Source: Mycolicibacterium sphagni
Lineage (GTDB): Bacteria; Actinomycetota; Actinomycetes; Mycobacteriales; Mycobacteriaceae
Reading direction: 5' to 3'
DNA: 64,000 bases
NCBI RefSeq assembly: GCF_002250655.1
Contig: NZ_NOZR01000032.1
Span: 1-64,000, forward strand
The position numbers and the translations under genes were made by a program. Numbering within the stretch: position 1 is the first letter of the stretch; each line of letters starts with the position of its first letter. Below are positions 8,195 to 17,572 of this stretch, in pieces. The notes under the pieces are model-generated. The model was not told the origin of the DNA. It searched no databases and saw only the letters and a program-made list of their open reading frames with translations.

Positions 8195-9631
8195 GTGAGT
8201 TCGCCTCTCGCGGCTCCGGCCGACATCGATTCTCTGTCCCGCCGACAGATCGTCCTGTTGGTGACGGCCCTCGTCTTTTCGCTGATGTCGTTCTCGCTGA
8301 ACGCCACCATGCTCGCGCCGGCCGTCCGCGACATCAACCAGACACTCGGCCCGGGGGCATTCGTGGCCATGTCGACGCCGTTCTACCTGGCCGGCGCGAT
8401 CGCCAATGTCGTCCTGGTCCGGTGGAGTGACTACGTCGGGCGCAAACGCATGCTGATCGGGATCGTGATCGTGATGTGCATCGGGACGGCGCTGTGCCTG
8501 AGCACGTCACTGCCGATCGTGGTGGTCGGCCGGTTCTTGCAGGGCGCCTCGAACATCACCTACGGCCTGGCCTTCCTGATCCTGCGGAACCGGCTGTCCG
8601 GCGCAACGTTCGGCATCTGCTGCGGGGTGATGGCATCCATCAACGGCGGTGTCGCCGGTGGCGACGCCTTTCTGGCCGGCATCATGACCGACACATGGGG
8701 CTACCGCTCGATCTTCGGCCTGATCCTGGTAGTCGGCCTCATCGCGGTCGCGTTCGTGTGGAAATGGGTTCCCGCCGACGAGCACAGCGCCCGCGCCGAA
8801 GGCCGGATGGATTGGATCGGTGCGGTTTTCATCGCGTTGACGGTCGGTGGTATCACGATGTTCTTGTCCAACGGCGGGCACGCCGGGTGGACGTCGACGC
8901 CGGCACTGGTGTGGCTGGCGGTGGTCGTCGTCGCGTTCATCGCCTTGGTCGTGGTGGACAACCGGGTGGAACATCCGCTCGTGGGGCTCAGGCACATCCG
9001 AACGCGAGAGGCTTGGCCGCTGATCGTCGTCACCGTCCTGGTCATGGCGTCGTTCATGGTGGTGCTCGGCTTCATCATCCCGAGCATGGCCGAGGACCCG
9101 GATTCCGGCTTCGGCCTGAACGCGACGATGACGGCGCTGTTGTTCCTCACCCCGGCCGCGGTTGTGCAGGTGCTCACCGCACCGTTCGTCGGCCGCATTG
9201 CCGTCCGCATCGGCTTCGTCACTGTGATGAGGATCGGCATCGTCGCCACCATCGTGGTGATCGCGCTGATGGCAGTCTTTGCCGACCATAAGTATGCGAT
9301 CGTCGCACTGATGGTGGTCTTTGGATTCACCTGCTGCGCAACGGTTCTCACCCCACTTAGCTCACTGGGCGTGCTGCAGGCATCCGACGAGGCGCCGGGC
9401 GCGCTACCCGGCATCGCCAATGCCAGTTACGGCATGGGCTTCTCACTGGGATTCGCCTGGGCCGGCCCGATTGTGGGCTCCGGGACGGATTCCACTTTCC
9501 AACAGGCGTTTTGGACGTGCGTCGCAATCGGCGTCATCGCGTTGGGATTCAGCTTCGCCCTGCGGCCCAAACCGATCATGACCGGGGCAGCCGCCCCCGA
9601 CGGTTCGACAGCTCACCAGACATCGCGCTGA
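8195..9631 (+). CDS. MFS drug/metabolite exporter
   Basis: A 478-residue polytopic membrane protein of the major facilitator superfamily, DHA2-like. Many hydrophobic helices are visible, with the loop 2-3 signature RWSDYVGRKRM near residue 70. A proton-driven exporter is the likely role, with unknown substrate. The start is GTG 8195, 8 bases after GAGGAG (8181-8186). An in-frame GTG at 8186 overlaps that ribosome-binding site and is rejected. The 3' end overlaps the convergent flavin-binding gene by 56 bases. Confidence 0.85.
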   Translation: MSSPLAAPADIDSLSRRQIVLLVTALVFSLMSFSLNATMLAPAVRDINQTLGPGAFVAMSTPFYLAGAIANVVLVRWSDYVGRKRMLIGIVIVMCIGTALCLSTSLPIVVVGRFLQGASNITYGLAFLILRNRLSGATFGICCGVMASINGGVAGGDAFLAGIMTDTWGYRSIFGLILVVGLIAVAFVWKWVPADEHSARAEGRMDWIGAVFIALTVGGITMFLSNGGHAGWTSTPALVWLAVVVVAFIALVVVDNRVEHPLVGLRHIRTREAWPLIVVTVLVMASFMVVLGFIIPSMAEDPDSGFGLNATMTALLFLTPAAVVQVLTAPFVGRIAVRIGFVTVMRIGIVATIVVIALMAVFADHKYAIVALMVVFGFTCCATVLTPLSSLGVLQASDEAPGALPGIANASYGMGFSLGFAWAGPIVGSGTDSTFQQAFWTCVAIGVIALGFSFALRPKPIMTGAAAPDGSTAHQTSR

Positions 9632-10253
9632 CCGAGGGCGGCACCGGGGTGCCGGGATCGCAGTCCGGCGCACGTTGCGGCTCGCCGTAGACAGTCGTCA
9701 ACGGGACCACGCCCGCCCACGCCCCCGCGGCGACGTCGTCGTCGTCGTCCTCTGGCCAGCCGTCGCCGATCTTCAGCGACCAGTTCTCGGACGTGATCGG
9801 CATCCGCAACGCCATCGTCGCGGCGAGCTCCTTACGTGAGCTGGCGCGAAGCTCGGCGACCCGGCCGGGAATGAAGGTGTCGGTGAGCGTCTCGAGATAG
9901 CCGACCTTGTCGGTGTCAGGGATCGGCTTGAAAGTCCCGAAGAGTACCGCACTGCGGAACTGAAATGAGGATTCGAATCCACTGCGCGCCACCAGAACTC
10001 CGTCGAGTGCGGTCACCGAGACCGCGGCAGCCGCACCACCGGCGAGCAGACGCATCCACGGTGAACCTGTCGAGCCGTGGATGACCAGTTCGTCATCGAT
10101 ACGGGCGAAGCCGATCGGAAAGATCACCGGGTGTCCGTCGCGGATCAGGGCGATGGTCGCAAGCGGTGTCGCATCGAGCAACTCGTCGAGGCGGGTGCGA
10201 GAGGTGTTCTGCTTCTCCGGCAGGCGGCTGACCGCGGTGGATGGTTGCGACAT
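9576..10253 (-). CDS. Pyridoxamine 5'-phosphate oxidase-like FMN split-barrel protein
   Basis: 225 residues, probably a flavin- or F420-binding split-barrel reductase. The N-terminal half shows the pattern of this fold (LATIALIRDGHPVIFPIGFARIDDELVIHGSTGSP). It starts 4 bases after the stop of the lactate-monooxygenase-like gene, so it is the last gene of that operon. The reaction is unknown. The C-terminal tail is long, Pro/Ser-rich, and lies in the overlap with the MFS gene. Confidence 0.75.
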   Translation of the reverse strand: MSQPSTAVSRLPEKQNTSRTRLDELLDATPLATIALIRDGHPVIFPIGFARIDDELVIHGSTGSPWMRLLAGGAAAAVSVTALDGVLVARSGFESSFQFRSAVLFGTFKPIPDTDKVGYLETLTDTFIPGRVAELRASSRKELAATMALRMPITSENWSLKIGDGWPEDDDDDVAAGAWAGVVPLTTVYGEPQRAPDCDPGTPVPPSVSAMSGELSNRRGRLPRS

Positions 10254-10257
10254 GGGT

Positions 10258-11427
10258 TTACTGTCGCACGGGTCGCAACGCGTCACGAGTCAGGTCGGCC
10301 AGGGACGGGTAGCCGTCGACGGCCATGATCAGGTCGGCCTCGGCCAGCAGCGAGCGCAACACATGCACGATTCCATCGGTGCCGGCCAGAGCTGCGCCGT
10401 ACGCATAGGGCCGGCCGATACCCACGGCGGCGGCACCCATCGCCAGCGCCTTGACGATGTCGGCACCGGACCGCACGCCGGAATCGAACAGCACCGGCAC
10501 ATCGCCGGCAGCGGCCACCACGTCGGGTAGGCAGTCGAGGGCGGGAAGTCCGCCGTTGGCCTGGCGACCCCCGTGGTTTGAGCAGTAGATGCCGTCGACG
10601 CCGGAGTCGATCGCGCGGCGCGTGTCTTCGGGATGACAAATGCCCTTGAGGATCAGTGGCAGCGACGTCAACGATCGCAGCCACGTTAAGTCGTTCCAGG
10701 TCAACGAGTTTCCGAAGTTACTGACCCAGGGCAGCACGGCATTGCGTGGGTCGGCGTCGATGTCGGTGTCGACCTTGGCGCGAAAGACCGGGTCGCTGAT
10801 GTAGTTGGACAGGCACAGGCCGCGCAGCTGCGGGAAATTCGCCGTCGTCAGGTCGCGCGGCCGCCAACCCGGCACCCAGGTGTCGAGCGTCACCACGATC
10901 CCGGTGTAGCCGGCGGCCTCCGCGCGGTGGACGAAGCTTTCGGCCATCTCGCGATCGACCGGGGTGTAAAGCTGGAAAAGCCCCGGTGTGTCGCCGAATT
11001 CAGCAGCCACATCCTCCAGCGGATCCATGGTCAGCGTCGACACGCACATCGGCACACCGGTGGCCGCCGCGGCCCGTGCGGCGGCGAGGTCGCCGTGCCG
11101 GTCCGGGGTGCACAACCCGATCACGCCGATCGGCGCCATGAATACCGGGGCCGGCCAGCGTCGTCCCCACAGTTCCACGGACAGGTCACGATCGGTGGCC
11201 CCGACCAGCATCCGCGGTATCACACCCCACTGTTCGAAGGCGCTGACGTTGGCCCGCTGTGTTCGCTCGTCGCCGGCGCCGCCGGCGACATAGGACCATA
11301 TCGAGGGCGAAAGAGCCTGGGCGGCACGGGCTTCCAATTCCGCGAACGACATCGGCAGGCTGGGCACCGTGCCGGTCAGGCCCTGGAAGTAGATCTCGAT
11401 CTGGTAGTTGCCGTATGGCTGAGTCAT
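10258..11427 (-). CDS. FMN-dependent alpha-hydroxy acid oxidase, lactate 2-monooxygenase-like
   Basis: 389 residues, closely resembling the M. smegmatis lactate 2-monooxygenase (393 aa) in length and landmarks: NYQIEIYFQGL at the start, SYVAGGAGDERTQRAN, APIGVIGLC, and the substrate and FMN regions LKGICHPEDTRRA, YCSNHGGRQANG (catalytic His in NHGGRQ) and LFDSGVRSGAD. It should oxidise L-lactate or a related 2-hydroxy acid in the cytosol. The start has the strong site AGGAGGAGGAG just upstream. It lies between an LLM flavoprotein and a split-barrel flavoprotein on one strand. Confidence 0.9.
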   Translation of the reverse strand: MTQPYGNYQIEIYFQGLTGTVPSLPMSFAELEARAAQALSPSIWSYVAGGAGDERTQRANVSAFEQWGVIPRMLVGATDRDLSVELWGRRWPAPVFMAPIGVIGLCTPDRHGDLAAARAAAATGVPMCVSTLTMDPLEDVAAEFGDTPGLFQLYTPVDREMAESFVHRAEAAGYTGIVVTLDTWVPGWRPRDLTTANFPQLRGLCLSNYISDPVFRAKVDTDIDADPRNAVLPWVSNFGNSLTWNDLTWLRSLTSLPLILKGICHPEDTRRAIDSGVDGIYCSNHGGRQANGGLPALDCLPDVVAAAGDVPVLFDSGVRSGADIVKALAMGAAAVGIGRPYAYGAALAGTDGIVHVLRSLLAEADLIMAVDGYPSLADLTRDALRPVRQ

Positions 11428-11479
11428 GACTCCTCCTCCTGGCGCCAAACCGACGCTATGGCGACTTCTACTCGACTTT

Positions 11480-12394
11480 CTACGCCGAAACTCCTGTTTG
11501 GGCGGAGATCTCCCCAACAAGGTCCGCGACCCGCCGCAGCTGGCCGATGTCGGTACTGGTCGGAATCAGGTGCAACTCGCTGGTGCCGATCTCGGCGAAC
11601 CCGCGTAGCACCGCGACGAGCTCCTCGTCGGTGCCCGCCCACCCGGTGGTCGGTGCGATCGAGTCGACGTACTGGCGCGGAATCCAATTCATGTAGTGGC
11701 GCAGATGCTCGATGACCTGCGTGCGTGGCGCCTCTCCTTCGCCGAGGGCGAACCAAAACGACGTTGCGAGATGCGGCGCAGGCTTGCCCGCCGTGGCCCA
11801 CGCGTCGCGGGCGACGTCGAACAGCTCGTTCTGCTTGTCCGTGTCGAGGTCCATCGAGATCCCGGTAATGCCCTCGGCCCACTGCGCAGCACTACGCAGG
11901 GTCTTGGGTCCGGTGGTGCCGACCAGCAGCCGCGGTCCGCCGTCGCGGGCCGGCCGCGGGCCGACCGGCAGCACCGATTCGGTGACCTTCTCCCCCGCCC
12001 AGACCCGCTTCATGACGGCCACCCGCTCAGCCATGTCGCGCATGGTCTGGGTCTTCGGGTCGGCGCCGGCGGCGCGATAGTCCTCGTGGCGGCCGCCCAC
12101 CCCGATACCGACCGTCAGCCGTCCCCCGCTGAGCATGTCCCCGGTGGCCAGCGCCTTCGCCAGCATCACCGGGTTGTGCAGCTGGGGAACCACCACGGTG
12201 GCCACCAGCGGCACCCGCTCGGTCCACCCCGCCAGGGCGCCCAACAGCGTCAACGAGTCGGGGTTGGCGAAGGCGATCCGCTCACCCCAGCACAACGAGG
12301 AGAACGGCCCCTCGTCGATGGTCCGGGCCCACTGCTTGAGGATGTTCGCGTCGACGTCCGGTTCCATCACCGGCAAGGTCATGCCAATTTGCAC
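11480..12394 (-). CDS. LLM class (F420/FMN) oxidoreductase
   Basis: A 304-residue luciferase-like TIM barrel. The family features are FADPSL-type phrases: ERIAFANPDSLTLLGALAG, then ATVVVPQLHNPVMLAKALATGD, and SGGRLTVGIGVGGRHEDYRAAG at about 90-110. In mycobacteria such enzymes often use cofactor F420. The substrate is unknown. It is the first gene of a three-gene minus-strand operon (53-base gap to the next gene) of flavoenzymes. Confidence 0.85.
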   Translation of the reverse strand: MQIGMTLPVMEPDVDANILKQWARTIDEGPFSSLCWGERIAFANPDSLTLLGALAGWTERVPLVATVVVPQLHNPVMLAKALATGDMLSGGRLTVGIGVGGRHEDYRAAGADPKTQTMRDMAERVAVMKRVWAGEKVTESVLPVGPRPARDGGPRLLVGTTGPKTLRSAAQWAEGITGISMDLDTDKQNELFDVARDAWATAGKPAPHLATSFWFALGEGEAPRTQVIEHLRHYMNWIPRQYVDSIAPTTGWAGTDEELVAVLRGFAEIGTSELHLIPTSTDIGQLRRVADLVGEISAQTGVSA

Positions 12395-12444
12395 GTTCGC
12401 GATTCTGGCATGACGGGTGCGCGCCGCTCCGAGGTACTGACAGG

Positions 12445-12867
12445 ATGAGGCGCATGCCCATCGCCACCACCGCCATCGCCCACGTGCGGCTGACCGTCAC
12501 CGACATCGCCACGTCGCGCCGGTTTTACGACAGCGTGTTCGGCTGGCCGGTCTTTGCCGCGCTGCCGGACAACGCCGACGCCGCAACCCGCGAGCAGCTC
12601 TCGTTCCTGTTCGGCGGAGTCATCTACAACATCGGCGAGTCATTGATCGGCCTGCGGCCGACCGGCACCGGCACGTTCGACGAGGACCGGGTGGGCCTCG
12701 ACCATCTGGCCTTCGTCCTGCCCGCGCTTGCCGACCTGGAACAGGCGGCCGCACACCTCGACCAGCTCGGTATCGCCCACGAACCGATCAAGGACATCGG
12801 GGTGGCCTACATCCTGGAGTTCCGGGACCCGGACAACATCGCACTGGAGCTGTCCGCCCGCAAGTAG
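12445..12867 (+). CDS. VOC (glyoxalase/dioxygenase fold) protein
   Basis: 140 residues with one vicinal-oxygen-chelate domain: HVRLTVTDIATSRRFYDSVFGWPV at the start, DHLAFVLP in the middle and the terminal EFRDPDNIALEL. His 14, His of DHLAF and the Glu of IALEL are the expected metal ligands. The reaction is unknown. ATG 12454 is an alternative start three codons in. It is divergent from the LLM gene. Confidence 0.8.
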   Translation: MRRMPIATTAIAHVRLTVTDIATSRRFYDSVFGWPVFAALPDNADAATREQLSFLFGGVIYNIGESLIGLRPTGTGTFDEDRVGLDHLAFVLPALADLEQAAAHLDQLGIAHEPIKDIGVAYILEFRDPDNIALELSARK

Positions 12868-13048
12868 GCCCAGATGCGCCAGAACAGTTGGCGGTCAGCA
12901 CAATTGACGCTAGCCACGACCGAGTCTCGGCAGGTTCACAGGTTGGCCGGATTCCTTGCGGCACCGTCGCGGCAGCTGTTACGGTTTGGGCCGGGTTTGC
13001 TGGGGAGGGGAATGGCCAAGTCGGTCTCTGAGCGAATGACAGCGGACC

Positions 13049-14884
13049 ATGCCTGCCCCCTTTAAGGTCGCCGCGGTCGAGTTCAATCCCGAACTGTTCG
13101 AGTTCGAACGCAACATCGAGCGCGCGTGCGCTCTCACCGAGGAAGCCGCCGCCAGCGGGGCGCGCCTGATCGTGCTGCCCGAAGCGGCGTTGTCCGGATA
13201 CATCTATCGTGATCGTGCTCAGTTTCTGCCGTACATGGATACAGTGCCCGGCAAGGGCACCGAGGCGATCGCGGAGATCTGCGCACGACACAACTGCTAC
13301 GTCGCGATCGGTATCGCCGAGATCGATCCCGCGACGGATCTGACCTACAACACGGGTGCACTCGTCGGCCCGGTCGGTTATATCGGCAAATACCGCAAGA
13401 ACGGGCTGAACTCCAGCGACATCATGTGGTTCACCCCTGGCAACACCGGCTATCCGGTCTTCGACACCGAGCTCGGCAAGATCTGCATGATCATCTGTTA
13501 CGACGACACCTACTGGGAACCAGCCCGGTTGCCGGCCATCAAAGGCGCCGACCTGATCGCGTACATCTGCTCCAGCGACAGGGTGCTCACGCAGTTGGGT
13601 GCCGAGGCCAAGGGAAACCATTCGACAATCGCTGCGGTGCAACAACTTTGCGCATGGAACGGGCTGGCGATGGTCGCCGCGGACCGCAACAACGTCGAGA
13701 CCAATCCGACCACCGGCCTGTCGGTGATCTACGGGGGTTCCGCGTCGATCTGGCAGGCCGATGGCCGGCGCACGGGCCACCTGCCCGCCACCGACCAGAA
13801 CCTCACCCTCACCAACCCCGGCGCCGTCCTGTACGGCGAGATCGATCCGGCCCTGTATGTCAACGACCAGAAGGCCACCTTGCAGCGCCGTCGTCCCGAG
13901 CTCTACGGCGAACTCGCCTTCTACCGGGCTCCGACCGATACCAAGGCTTCCGCCCAGTCGCACGCGATCACCGTCACCGCGGTGCAGTACGCCGTCGTCG
14001 CCGGCGACACCGACGGCAATATAGGTCGGGCCAACGAGCAGGTGCTCACGCTGCAGGACCGCGCGGGCGGCGACGGCATCGTGGTGTTTCCGGCGTTCAC
14101 GCTCACCGGCGCTCCGGCCGATCCCGACGAGCCCGCCGCGATCGCCGAGTCCGGGCTGGGACGCACCGTCCAGGTGCTCAGCGACTTCGCGGTCAGGCTG
14201 CACCGGTTCGTCGTCGGAAGTCACGTCGAACGCGACAACGGCGCGCTCTTCCACACCGCGGTTTTGGTCGCCCCCGACGGAACCGTCACCGGCAGCTATC
14301 GGCAAACCCATCTGGACCCCGCATATTCCTGGGCGAGCGCCGGCGACGACCTGCCGGTCTTCGACACCTCGATCGGCCGCGTCGGACTGCTGCTGTGCGA
14401 AGACGTGCGATTCCCGGAAGCCAGCGGCGTACTGGCGGTGCGCCGCGCCGATGTGATCGCGATTCCCACCCGATGGGACGGCCGTTACGGCGGTGCGCTG
14501 CAGGAATCCAAAGGACTGTTCGCACACGGGTTTGCCCCCAACACCATGTGCCTCTGGTATGCCGTGGCCAAGACCAGCCAGGCCTACACGGTGGTCGCCA
14601 ACGCCGTGGGTGACGGCTGTCAGGGCTCCAGCGGCGTGTTCACCATGAATCCGGTCGACGCCGAGGCACCCGTTGTCGCCGGCATCGACGACGCAGGGAC
14701 GGTGAGTCTGGATATCACCACGCGCGGGCAGCCGGATTGGTGGATGGATCAACGGCGGCTGATCGCCGGCCGCCGCACCGATTTGGCCGTGCCGGTGACC
14801 TTGGGGACCGACTCGGCCGCGTTCCTCCGCTGGCGCGACACCCCTGGATACGACATGTCCGGCTGGACGGCGTACTCCCAATAA
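13049..14884 (+). CDS. Tandem-domain nitrilase superfamily protein with a degenerate second domain
   Basis: 611 residues made of two carbon-nitrogen hydrolase domains. Domain 1 (about 1-290) keeps the full triad: Glu45 in LPEAALSGY, Lys117 in KYRKNGL and Cys150 in MIICYDD. Domain 2 (about 305-605) has Ala349 where Glu should be (VFPAFTLTG) and Gln419 where Lys should be (SYRQTHL), but keeps Cys450 (LLLCEDVRFPEA). It probably hydrolyses an amide or nitrile through domain 1, with domain 2 serving a structural or regulatory part. The bicupin gene follows 44 bases later on the same strand. Substrate unknown. Confidence 0.85.
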   Translation: MPAPFKVAAVEFNPELFEFERNIERACALTEEAAASGARLIVLPEAALSGYIYRDRAQFLPYMDTVPGKGTEAIAEICARHNCYVAIGIAEIDPATDLTYNTGALVGPVGYIGKYRKNGLNSSDIMWFTPGNTGYPVFDTELGKICMIICYDDTYWEPARLPAIKGADLIAYICSSDRVLTQLGAEAKGNHSTIAAVQQLCAWNGLAMVAADRNNVETNPTTGLSVIYGGSASIWQADGRRTGHLPATDQNLTLTNPGAVLYGEIDPALYVNDQKATLQRRRPELYGELAFYRAPTDTKASAQSHAITVTAVQYAVVAGDTDGNIGRANEQVLTLQDRAGGDGIVVFPAFTLTGAPADPDEPAAIAESGLGRTVQVLSDFAVRLHRFVVGSHVERDNGALFHTAVLVAPDGTVTGSYRQTHLDPAYSWASAGDDLPVFDTSIGRVGLLLCEDVRFPEASGVLAVRRADVIAIPTRWDGRYGGALQESKGLFAHGFAPNTMCLWYAVAKTSQAYTVVANAVGDGCQGSSGVFTMNPVDAEAPVVAGIDDAGTVSLDITTRGQPDWWMDQRRLIAGRRTDLAVPVTLGTDSAAFLRWRDTPGYDMSGWTAYSQ

Positions 14885-14928
14885 TCCTGCTCTACTGCAA
14901 TATTCGTCCAATGAGAGGATCACCGTAG

Positions 14929-15978
14929 ATGACAAAGCTTGAGCGCAGCGAACATTCGGTGTCGTTGCTCGACGGTGAGATTGTCGAGGAATCTGATCTC
15001 GGTTCGATCCGCCGGATCACCGCCGACAACCTGCCCATCCTGTCCGGCCTGTCGATCAAACGCCTCGTGATCAACCCGGGTGCAATGCGAACACCGCACT
15101 GGCATGCCAACGCCAACGAACTGGCGTACTGCGTCTCAGGAACGTCGCTGGTGTCGATCCTCGACACCGGGAGCCAGTTCACGTCGTTCACGATTGGCGC
15201 CGGCGAGATGTTCCACGTCGACTCCGGTTCATTGCACCACATCGAGAACATCGGCGAGGAGCCCGCCGAGTTCATCTTGGCGTTCCGCCATGAGCGGCCA
15301 GAGGATTTCGGGCTGGGCGCCGCGTTCGGCGCGATGACCGATGCGGTGCTGGGCAACACCTACGACCTGCCGGCCTCGGACTTCGCGAAGATCCACCGCG
15401 ACACAACCGACCGGAAACTGGCGGCCCGCGTCGGAGATGCCTCGGTGCCCAGCACCGCGTACTTCAACGATCCGCACAAGTTCGGTGTCGAGGCGCAAAG
15501 CCCGCCGGTCGGAAGTGCGGTCGGGTCGGCACGCCTGGCTCGAGTCGGGTTCTGGCCTGCGCTCAAGGACATGTCGATGTACTCGCTGCGGATTCGCGAG
15601 GACGGCATGCGCGAACCGCACTGGCATCCCATCACCGCGGAGATGGGCTACGTCGCATCCGGGAGTTCGCGGATGACGGTGATGAATCCCGATGGCTCCC
15701 TGGACACCTGGTACCTCGAGCAGGGCGACATGTATTTCATTCCCCGCGCCTATCCTCATCACATCGAGGTATTCGACGCGCCCGACCTGCATTTCGCGAT
15801 TTTCTTCGACCAGCCGACCCCCGGCGACATCGGTTACCGGGCATCGGCGAGTGCGTACTCGCGCGAGGTGCTCGCCGCGACGTTCAACGTGCACATCGAC
15901 GACCTACCGAATTTCCCGTTCACAAATGCTGATCCGCTGATCGTCACGCGGGTCAACCCGCTCGACCCGCGCGAATAG
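14929..15978 (+). CDS. Bicupin, oxalate decarboxylase-like
   Basis: 349 residues with two cupin barrels, each with a complete metal site. Domain 1 has His57, His59 and Glu64 in HWHANANE, with His103 in GSLHHIEN. Domain 2 has His232, His234 and Glu239 in HWHPITAE, with His278 in YPHHIE. The phrase GMREPHWHP is typical of oxalate decarboxylase/oxidase bicupins. It is slightly shorter than usual for OxdC, and oxalate as substrate is only a possibility. GAGAGGA precedes the ATG. It probably forms an operon with the tandem nitrilase. Confidence 0.82.
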   Translation: MTKLERSEHSVSLLDGEIVEESDLGSIRRITADNLPILSGLSIKRLVINPGAMRTPHWHANANELAYCVSGTSLVSILDTGSQFTSFTIGAGEMFHVDSGSLHHIENIGEEPAEFILAFRHERPEDFGLGAAFGAMTDAVLGNTYDLPASDFAKIHRDTTDRKLAARVGDASVPSTAYFNDPHKFGVEAQSPPVGSAVGSARLARVGFWPALKDMSMYSLRIREDGMREPHWHPITAEMGYVASGSSRMTVMNPDGSLDTWYLEQGDMYFIPRAYPHHIEVFDAPDLHFAIFFDQPTPGDIGYRASASAYSREVLAATFNVHIDDLPNFPFTNADPLIVTRVNPLDPRE

Positions 15979-15980
15979 GG

Positions 15981-17105
15981 TTAGCGCGCGGGGTCTTTGT
16001 GCGCTTTGATCGGCCCGGCGGCCGGCGGGGGGTTCAGTAGATTGCCGTGCACGCTGCCCCTGGTGGTGCGGACCGCCACCAACAGCCAGGTGCTCAGCAG
16101 CCCGACGTAGGCGATCACCGCGGCGACCCTGAACGCAGGCAGTTGAGAGTGCACGGCGAGCTGCGTAGTGCCCGTGACGAATGTGCCGACCGGGAAGGTC
16201 AGGCTCCACCACGTCAGTGCGAACGGCATCCCGCGTCGCAGGGTGCGAACCGTCAACGAGGTGGCCAGCGCGATCCACAGCACGGCAAAGCCCCACACCG
16301 GCACCCCGAAGATGATCGCGAACGCATTCAGGTTCGCCGCGAGCTCAGGTCCCACCGCCAGCGCCGCGACGTGGCCGAGAAGTCCGGCCGCGGTGATGGA
16401 TTGGCCCAGCGGGCCGAGCACGATCCATAGCGTGGGCACTCGGGCGGTACCCGACGTGCCATAGAGGGCGAGCCGGCTCCAGATCAGCGTGATGATGATG
16501 AATGCGGCCACCAGTGACAGCCCGAACATCGCGTAACAGCCGTAGAGCATGGTGGTGCGCCCGGTGCCCGGTGCCATGTGCGAGATGAGCAATGCGCCGT
16601 TGGCCGCCGAGACCATCGGGGGCACCACCGGCATCAGCCAGCCGCCGAACGCGGCGTCCGGCTCGACGTTGTGCTGAGTGAACATGAGGAACGGAATGCT
16701 CACCGCGGTGAACAGGCCGCCTATGGTGCCCGCGGTCCACAACACCCAGTCCAGGTCGACGGCGAGGCGCTCGCCGATGAGGTCTTTTCCGATCAGCACC
16801 GCACCGCCGCCGACGGTCAGCAGCGCCATCGGTGCCGCCCCGTAGAAGTGGGCCATCTGTGGGTTCCTGGCGTGGGTGCGCGCGACCGTCGGGTGCCGTA
16901 ACCAGTGCACCCCGACCAGGGCGATCAGCACGATGAGCAATGCCGCGGCGACCACCCAGACCACCTCGGCGAATCCACGTAGCCCCCAGACATGCACGGG
17001 CAGTGTCGAGCCCGCGGTCGCAACGATTCCGGTGCCCATCACCGATGCGAACCAGTTGGGTCCGATGTTTCCCAGCACTTCGCCACGAGCCTGCGGTGTC
17101 GCCAT
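15981..17105 (-). CDS. TDT family transporter (SLAC1/TehA-like)
   Basis: 374-residue membrane protein with about ten hydrophobic helices. The N-terminal NIGPNWFASVMGTGIVATAG is the hallmark of the tellurite-resistance/dicarboxylate transporter family. Members move C4-dicarboxylates, sulfite or other anions. The substrate is unknown here. It is convergent with the bicupin gene, with only two bases between stops, and divergent from a VOC gene. Confidence 0.85.
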   Translation of the reverse strand: MATPQARGEVLGNIGPNWFASVMGTGIVATAGSTLPVHVWGLRGFAEVVWVVAAALLIVLIALVGVHWLRHPTVARTHARNPQMAHFYGAAPMALLTVGGGAVLIGKDLIGERLAVDLDWVLWTAGTIGGLFTAVSIPFLMFTQHNVEPDAAFGGWLMPVVPPMVSAANGALLISHMAPGTGRTTMLYGCYAMFGLSLVAAFIIITLIWSRLALYGTSGTARVPTLWIVLGPLGQSITAAGLLGHVAALAVGPELAANLNAFAIIFGVPVWGFAVLWIALATSLTVRTLRRGMPFALTWWSLTFPVGTFVTGTTQLAVHSQLPAFRVAAVIAYVGLLSTWLLVAVRTTRGSVHGNLLNPPPAAGPIKAHKDPAR

Positions 17106-17177
17106 AAGCCAGAGAGGGTACGGGCTCGCCGGCCTTCATTGCACGCGCTATCCCAAAGTGCTTGACTGATAACGGTA

Positions 17178-17564
17178 ATGGCAATCGCGTTGAATCACAC
17201 CATCGTCGCGGCGCACGACAAACACGAGTCTGCGCGGTTCTTGACGGAGCTATTCGGGTTGCCCAACGCGGTTCCCTTCGGACATTTCCTCCTCGTCGCC
17301 CTCGACCATGGGCTCAGCCTCGACTACGCGGACGTGGCGGCCGGCGAGCCCATCCAACCGCAGCATTACGCCTTCCTGGTTTCCGAAGATGACTTCGATG
17401 CGATCTACGCGAAGATCTCCGAGCGGGACATGCCCCACTGGGCCGACCCGCGTGCGTCCCGGCCGGGTCAGATCAATCGCAACGACGGCGGCCGCGGCGT
17501 CTACTTCCGCGATCCTGCCGGCCACTTCCTGGAGATCATCACTCGCCCCTATGGATCAGGATGA
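17178..17564 (+). CDS. VOC family protein
   Basis: 128 residues with a single glyoxalase-like domain. NHTIVAAHDKHESARFLTELFGLP supplies the first metal His. YFRDPAGHFLEIITRPYG is the classical C-terminal strand with Glu ligand. Function unknown. It ends 8 bases before the convergent Rrf2 gene. Confidence 0.82.
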   Translation: MAIALNHTIVAAHDKHESARFLTELFGLPNAVPFGHFLLVALDHGLSLDYADVAAGEPIQPQHYAFLVSEDDFDAIYAKISERDMPHWADPRASRPGQINRNDGGRGVYFRDPAGHFLEIITRPYGSG

Positions 17565-17572
17565 GGCTGGAA

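Noticed and set aside
12788..14935. Minus-strand open frame of 715 codons
   Set aside because: Lies opposite the tandem nitrilase, whose catalytic motifs are clear; the reverse product is low-complexity.
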